Notes under the pieces: generated by a model | Told to the model about the DNA's origin: nothing | What the model saw: only the letters and a program-made list of their open reading frames with translations | Databases searched by the model: none | Shown: positions 6,941-9,547 of the stretch, piece by piece | How positions within the stretch are numbered: position 1 is the stretch's first letter | Layout of the letters: each line of letters starts with the position of its first letter | Assembly (NCBI GenBank): GCA_046498185.1 | Contig: JAWOBE010000074.1 | Span: 1-9,547 of the forward strand | DNA length: 9,547 bases | Direction of reading: 5' to 3' | From: CAYXDR01 sp046498185 | GTDB taxonomy: Bacteria > Desulfobacterota > DSM-4660 > Desulfatiglandales > Desulfatiglandaceae | Position numbers and translations under genes: made by a program

Positions 6941-7498
6941 TGATTCCTCCCCTGCTTTATGCAGAGTTGATCAATCGTTAAAACAGGATGACACAGCCCC
7001 TTTGCTCCACCTCCATTACAGAGGCTTCAACGCTCATACGGGCTGTTCCGCCCCTATACGCCGCGTCGGTACTCTCATCCTTGTGGGGCTACCACTTGGA
7101 TTTCTCCCTTTTCATCGGCGTCGTAGGTTCCCACGTTCCACACAAGAGCCTGTGCCATGTTCACGCCGCCTTCATGCCGGCCACCGCCTGGACAGTAGAC
7201 AGGTTCCCTCCAGGCTTGTCCCAGGTTAACGACTCCCCCCTGGTTTTGATGACATCCCTACGCTTTCGACACTTTATCAGCGATTCACTGGTGTTCGTCT
7301 CCATGGCACCTACCTGATCCCGTCATGCGGGACCTTTTCCTTAACGCTCACCACCATGGCTTTTGACCACAGCAGCTTAAGGTGGTTTGAAGCCTCCGCC
7401 TGCACAGCGGCTTCGAGGGGCCTTCCCTCATCTCTTGTGCAGCACAGCACAGTGTCAGGTGACCATCATGGCCTCCTTCCTGCGCCTTCGTGGCGCAC
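6941..7498 (-). ncRNA. 5' ribozyme core (domains I-III) of intron C
   Basis: This non-coding stretch lies between the intron 5' end and the RT-C start. It aligns along most of its length with 8875-9356 of intron A (for example the matching CACCACCATGGCTTTTGACC and TTCCCACGTTCCACACAAGA blocks on the plus strand). Relative to A it holds about 43 extra bases near the 5' end (about 7444-7486). Open frames on either strand here are incidental to RNA structure. Confidence 0.8.
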
Positions 7499-8258
7499 GG
7501 TCATCAGCAAAGCGGGCATATTCAATATAAGTATATTTGCCATTTCGGGTGACCTCCTTAGCGCGCTCCAGCATCTTGTCTACCTCGTTGAGGTAGATAT
7601 TACTGAGCAACGGCGAGATGATCCCGCCTTGAGGTACTCCCCGTTTCCCACCAGCTTTCAGAATCAGTTTCAGCAGTCGCATTACCCTGTCATCGTTGAT
7701 CCGTTCAGCGACTTTTCTCAATAGAATGTCATGCCGAACGTTATCAAAGTAGGCCTTTAGGTCCAAATCGATCACCCGGGTCTTATTCTTTACCACAGCT
7801 TCCGCTACCCGATCAACCGCAGCATGAGCAGTTCGCTTTGGGCGATAGCCATGTGATCCTTCCTGAAAATCGGCTTCAAATATGGGCTCCAAAATAAGTT
7901 TGAGTGCCCCCTGAACCACACGATCTCTTATCGCCGGGATTCCCAAGACCCTGACCTTATTATTGTCCTTGGGTATCTCCTTGATTCGATTGCGCATGGG
8001 TCGGTATGTTCCAGAGACAAGCTCAGTCTGTATCCGATCGAGAAATTCTTCCACTCCTGCCTTCTCAATGTCACCAAAGGTCACACCATCTATCCCCGGT
8101 GCACCGTTGTTTTCTTTGGCATCGCGATAGGCACTTCGAAGCGCCTCCATCTTACATGCATGAGCATAGAGCCCCCAGAACCGCCATGTCTTATCAGCCT
8201 TCGCCTTCAAGTATATCTTCCTCCTCAGGTCCTGCAGACTTATGGACGCCTTTGTCAT
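7499..8258 (-). CDS. ltrA: Group II intron RT-B, 5' part (residues 1-253)
   Basis: This is the N-terminal part of the RT of intron B. I chose ATG 8258 (MTKASISLQDLRRKIY), which matches the usual start of this RT lineage and has GGAAGGCGGGGG upstream; an ATG six codons earlier has no ribosome site. Visible blocks are KENNGAPGIDGVTF, KVRVLGIPAIRDRVVQG, GSHGYRPKRTAH, RVIDLDLKAYFDNVRHD with the first catalytic Asp, RGVPQGGIISPLLSNIYL, and YARFADD (247-253). The gene is cut straight after FADD by intron C. Unspliced, translation would go 14 codons into the intron and stop at 7455, giving a protein without thumb or maturase domain. The continuation is 5615-5092. Confidence 0.9.
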
Positions 8259-8773
8259 TTCGCCCCCGCCTTCCATGTTGTTGGAAGATCGTTAACAGCA
8301 GGGTCCCTTCGCTCCCCGGATGTTAATCCGATTCATCGCTACTACGAACCCATCCGCCACCCTCTCGCCTTCGATTCACTTCCCGCTGTTAGCGGTTATA
8401 GAATCTACCTTGCTCCGGTGATTTCTCATCGGGGCGAGGAGGGCTTCTCCAGTTGCTCAGTATGTCCTTGCCACCGTGCTGTCGCTACCACCCCGCCGGA
8501 GTAGATCAGCCGTATCGATCAGTTTTCGGCTGCCCATACTGCCTTCGCCCTACGGTTGCGGGCTCGGCCTCCGGGAATTCTCACTTTCGGGGCCACCTCT
8601 GCGTTCACTTTCGTTACGGCCCGATGACTCGCTCACATCCCAAAAGGATTGCTTTGTCGATGGGCTTCAGATATTCGGTTTCCCTCCTATCTGCCATCCA
8701 AGCTACAGGGCTTCTGATTCTTACCCTGACAGGACTAACTCCTGCTGAACATACCAGCCTTAGCTGGACACAC
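8259..8773 (-). ncRNA. 5' ribozyme core (domains I-III) of intron B
   Basis: About 515 non-coding bases separate the intron 5' end from the RT-B start. They begin with a small hairpin (CCAGC/GCTGG right after GTGTGT) and contain many short GC-rich inverted repeats. The sequence does not resemble the cores of A and C. No gene is supported here on either strand. Confidence 0.7.
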
Positions 8774-8806
8774 AACCGGACGTGACAGTCTCCCGTCATC
8801 CGGCTC
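8774..8806 (-). ncRNA. Domain V of intron A, first 33 of 34 nt
   Basis: It begins GAGCCGGATGACGGG and ends CACGTCCGGTT. The hairpin has the AGC triad and the two-base bulge. The 34th base, the C that closes the basal helix with G1, lies at 4949 beyond intron B. Intron A therefore lacks a complete domain V until B is removed. Confidence 0.85.
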
Positions 8807-9356
8807 CTATTGTCCAACCCACGTAAAGGGTTTTGCTTTATACAAATAGTTCCTCCCTGAATTCAGGTTGACTATTCTATAAAGCCGGACAATGTAGCCC
8901 CTTCGCTCCATCTCCATTACAGAGACTTCATCACTACTACGAGCTACTCCGCCCCTGTTCCCCTGCATCGGTACTCTCACACTCATGGGGGCTTCCCACT
9001 TGTGTTTCTCCCTTCGCATCAGGGGACAGGTTCCCACGTTCCACACAAGAGCCCGAACCAGGTTCTCGCCACCTATATGCCGGACGCCGCCCAGGCAGTA
9101 AACAGGTCCCCCCTGGACTGATCCCAGTAGTAAGCTGCTACCGGTTTTGACGCCATCCCATTCGTTTCGACACCTCATCAGTGGTTCGCTTACGCTCGAC
9201 TCCCTGATTCATACCTGATCCCATCTTGTGGAACCTTTTCCTCAACGCTCACCACCATGGCTTTTGACCACAGCAGCTTGAGGTGGTTTGGAGCCTGCTC
9301 CTGTAAGCCGACTCCGAGGGGCCTACCCTCATCTCTTGTGCAGCCTCGTGGCGCAC
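8807..9356 (-). ncRNA. 5' ribozyme core and domain IV stub of intron A
   Basis: Domains I-III of intron A occupy 9356 to about 8880, similar to intron C. Domain IV (about 8880-8807) contains a GGGAGGA relic and then a short tail ending GTGGGTTGGACAATAG ahead of domain V, comparable to the end of RT-C. The RT coding sequence between is gone. A 123-codon minus-strand frame spanning this part is not a real gene. Confidence 0.75.
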
Positions 9357-9398
9357 AGCTTATCGAAATATGGCATTCCGGCGAGGTACGAATCTGCG

Positions 9399-9423
9399 CG
9401 TATTCCAGTGCAATCATTGAGCG
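9399..9423 (+). repeat. 25-bp direct repeat, right copy
   Basis: This is the partner of 61-85, with 22 of 25 identical bases in the same orientation. It overlaps the stop codon of the partial minus-strand gene and is 43 bp outside the 5' end of intron A. Confidence 0.5.
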
Positions 9424-9547
9424 TTCCGCAGCACAGAGACTTGGCTGTCTGACGTCAAATATTTTTCCCGGTCCCAGGAATTATAATTGTCGCTGATCAA
9501 CTTGGCAATGTTTTGGCCTATTTTCATGTTCGTGAGCCAGGCTTCAA
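9414..9547 (-). CDS. C-terminal end of an unidentified protein (partial)
   Basis: The last 43 codons of a minus-strand gene enter from the window edge, reading EAWLTNMKIGQNIAKLIS then DNYNSWDREKYLTSDSQVSV and ending LRNAQ, with TGA at 9416-9414. The composition looks like a real soluble, partly helical protein rather than a chance frame, and the frame is open from the edge. I do not recognise the family. The stop is 57 bp before intron A begins, so the intron lies in the intergenic space after this gene and could be co-transcribed with it. Confidence 0.45.
   Translation of the reverse strand, partial: EAWLTNMKIGQNIAKLISDNYNSWDREKYLTSDSQVSVLRNAQ

Larger units (their letters stand above)
5616..7498 (-). 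mobile_element. Group II intron C (inner), inserted in the RT gene of B
   Basis: On the minus strand it begins GTGCGCCACGA at 7498 and ends GGGCTACTCACC at 5616 (5617 if a strict AY end is applied). At 1883 nt it has a complete layout: domain I-III core 7498 to about 6960, RT-C in domain IV, domain V 5689-5656 and domain VI 5655-5616. The upstream exon ends GCTGATGACC and the downstream exon starts TAGTGGTTCTGG, giving FADD-LVVLV after splicing. It is the only intact intron with an uninterrupted RT here, so it may be the most recent arrival and could still be mobile. Confidence 0.87.
4950..8773 (-). mobile_element. Group II intron B (middle), inserted in domain V of A
   Basis: On the minus strand the intron starts GTGTGTCCAGC at 8773 and ends CGACCCTAC at 4950, fitting GUGYG...AY. 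Joining the flanks puts GTCCGGTT next to CTGTGAGGGCC, which recreates the domain V to VI passage seen uninterrupted in intron C. Without intron C it is about 1941 nt: a ribozyme core of about 515 nt (8773-8259), the RT-B gene in two parts, domain V (5039-5006) and domain VI (5005-4950). Its RT belongs to a different lineage from RT-C. Confidence 0.85.
4909..9356 (-). mobile_element. Group II intron A (outer, ORF-less), interrupted by intron B
   Basis: On the minus strand the intron starts GTGCGCC at 9356 and ends CTACTCGAC at 4909, matching the GUGYG...AY rule. Its own sequence is only about 624 nt (9356-8774 plus 4949-4909) because intron B fills the rest. The domain I-III part (9356 to about 8880) closely matches the same part of intron C. 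Domain IV is reduced to a stub, domain V is 8806-8774 plus base 4949, and domain VI is 4948-4909. The DIV stub still has an RT-type ribosome site (GGGAGGAAC near 8864) and a short tail like the end of the RT-C gene, so it appears to have lost its RT by internal deletion. The 5' flank is intergenic, just after the stop of the partial gene at 9414. Confidence 0.85.

Noticed and set aside
6365..7317. Plus-strand open frames of 67-115 codons
   Set aside because: They lie antisense to RT-C or across the intron C ribozyme core, have no ribosome sites and no family motif.
5092..8258. Diversity-generating retroelement or retron
   Set aside because: Both RTs have maturase-type C-termini and are followed by domain V/VI hairpins, and no template/variable repeat pair or msr-msd was seen.
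5092..8276. Two separate RT genes, a short one at 5092-5640 and a truncated one at 7455-8276
   Set aside because: They are the two halves of one RT-B gene; the fused frame is exact (428 codons) once intron C is removed.
8807..9178. Minus-strand frame of 123 codons
   Set aside because: It coincides with the structured core and domain IV of intron A; the homologous part of intron C is not open in the same way and the product has no recognisable fold.
1..9547. CRISPR array, tRNA or rRNA genes
   Set aside because: No regularly spaced repeats and no cloverleaf or rRNA-like segments were found on reading both strands.

Overview
The window looks like accessory DNA from an anaerobic, probably delta-proteobacterial (Desulfobacterota-like) genome. 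That assignment is an inference from the style of the IS91-type transposase and the group II intron reverse transcriptases; no housekeeping gene is present to fix the taxon. There are three blocks: a decayed IS91-family insertion sequence (about 454-1737), a four-gene plus-strand cassette (1983-4754), and a minus-strand stack of three group II introns nested inside one another (9356 down to 4909).

The IS91 block keeps the zinc finger, the HUH motif and the YxxxY tyrosine pair of a Y2 transposase. Its frame is broken by three small insertions that can each be removed on paper to restore the protein: a 101-bp and a 99-bp element sharing the same ends (CCCGCCTG ... GCGGGCAGG), and a 28-bp GC-rich hairpin segment. 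The C-terminus is lost.

The cassette has a plausible sigma70 promoter (1897-1925) followed by two copies of a 19-bp repeat in the leader. It encodes a GNAT acetyltransferase, a DUF2156/MprF-C-like protein, a C39-like cysteine peptidase (PF11814 type) carrying a one-base frameshift at a G run, and a metallo-beta-lactamase-fold hydrolase. The first two genes overlap by 4 bp and the last two are 18 bp apart, so co-transcription is likely. The joint function is unknown.

The intron stack is the main find. Intron A (outer, ORF-less) runs from 9356 to 4909. Intron B is inserted in A exactly between nucleotides 33 and 34 of A's catalytic domain V (8774/4949). Intron C is inserted in B's reverse transcriptase gene immediately after the FADD active-site codons (7499/5615). 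Removing C on paper joins the two halves of RT-B into a 427-residue frame, and removing B rebuilds A's domain V. A and C are clearly related in their ribozyme parts, and A seems to be a deletion derivative that lost its RT. This gives an ordered, mutually dependent splicing scheme: RT-C is readable directly, C must leave to make RT-B, B must leave to restore A's catalytic core, and A may need RT-C in trans.

The right edge holds the C-terminal 43 codons of an unidentified minus-strand gene (9414-9547). A 25-bp direct repeat (22 of 25 identical) lies near both window ends.
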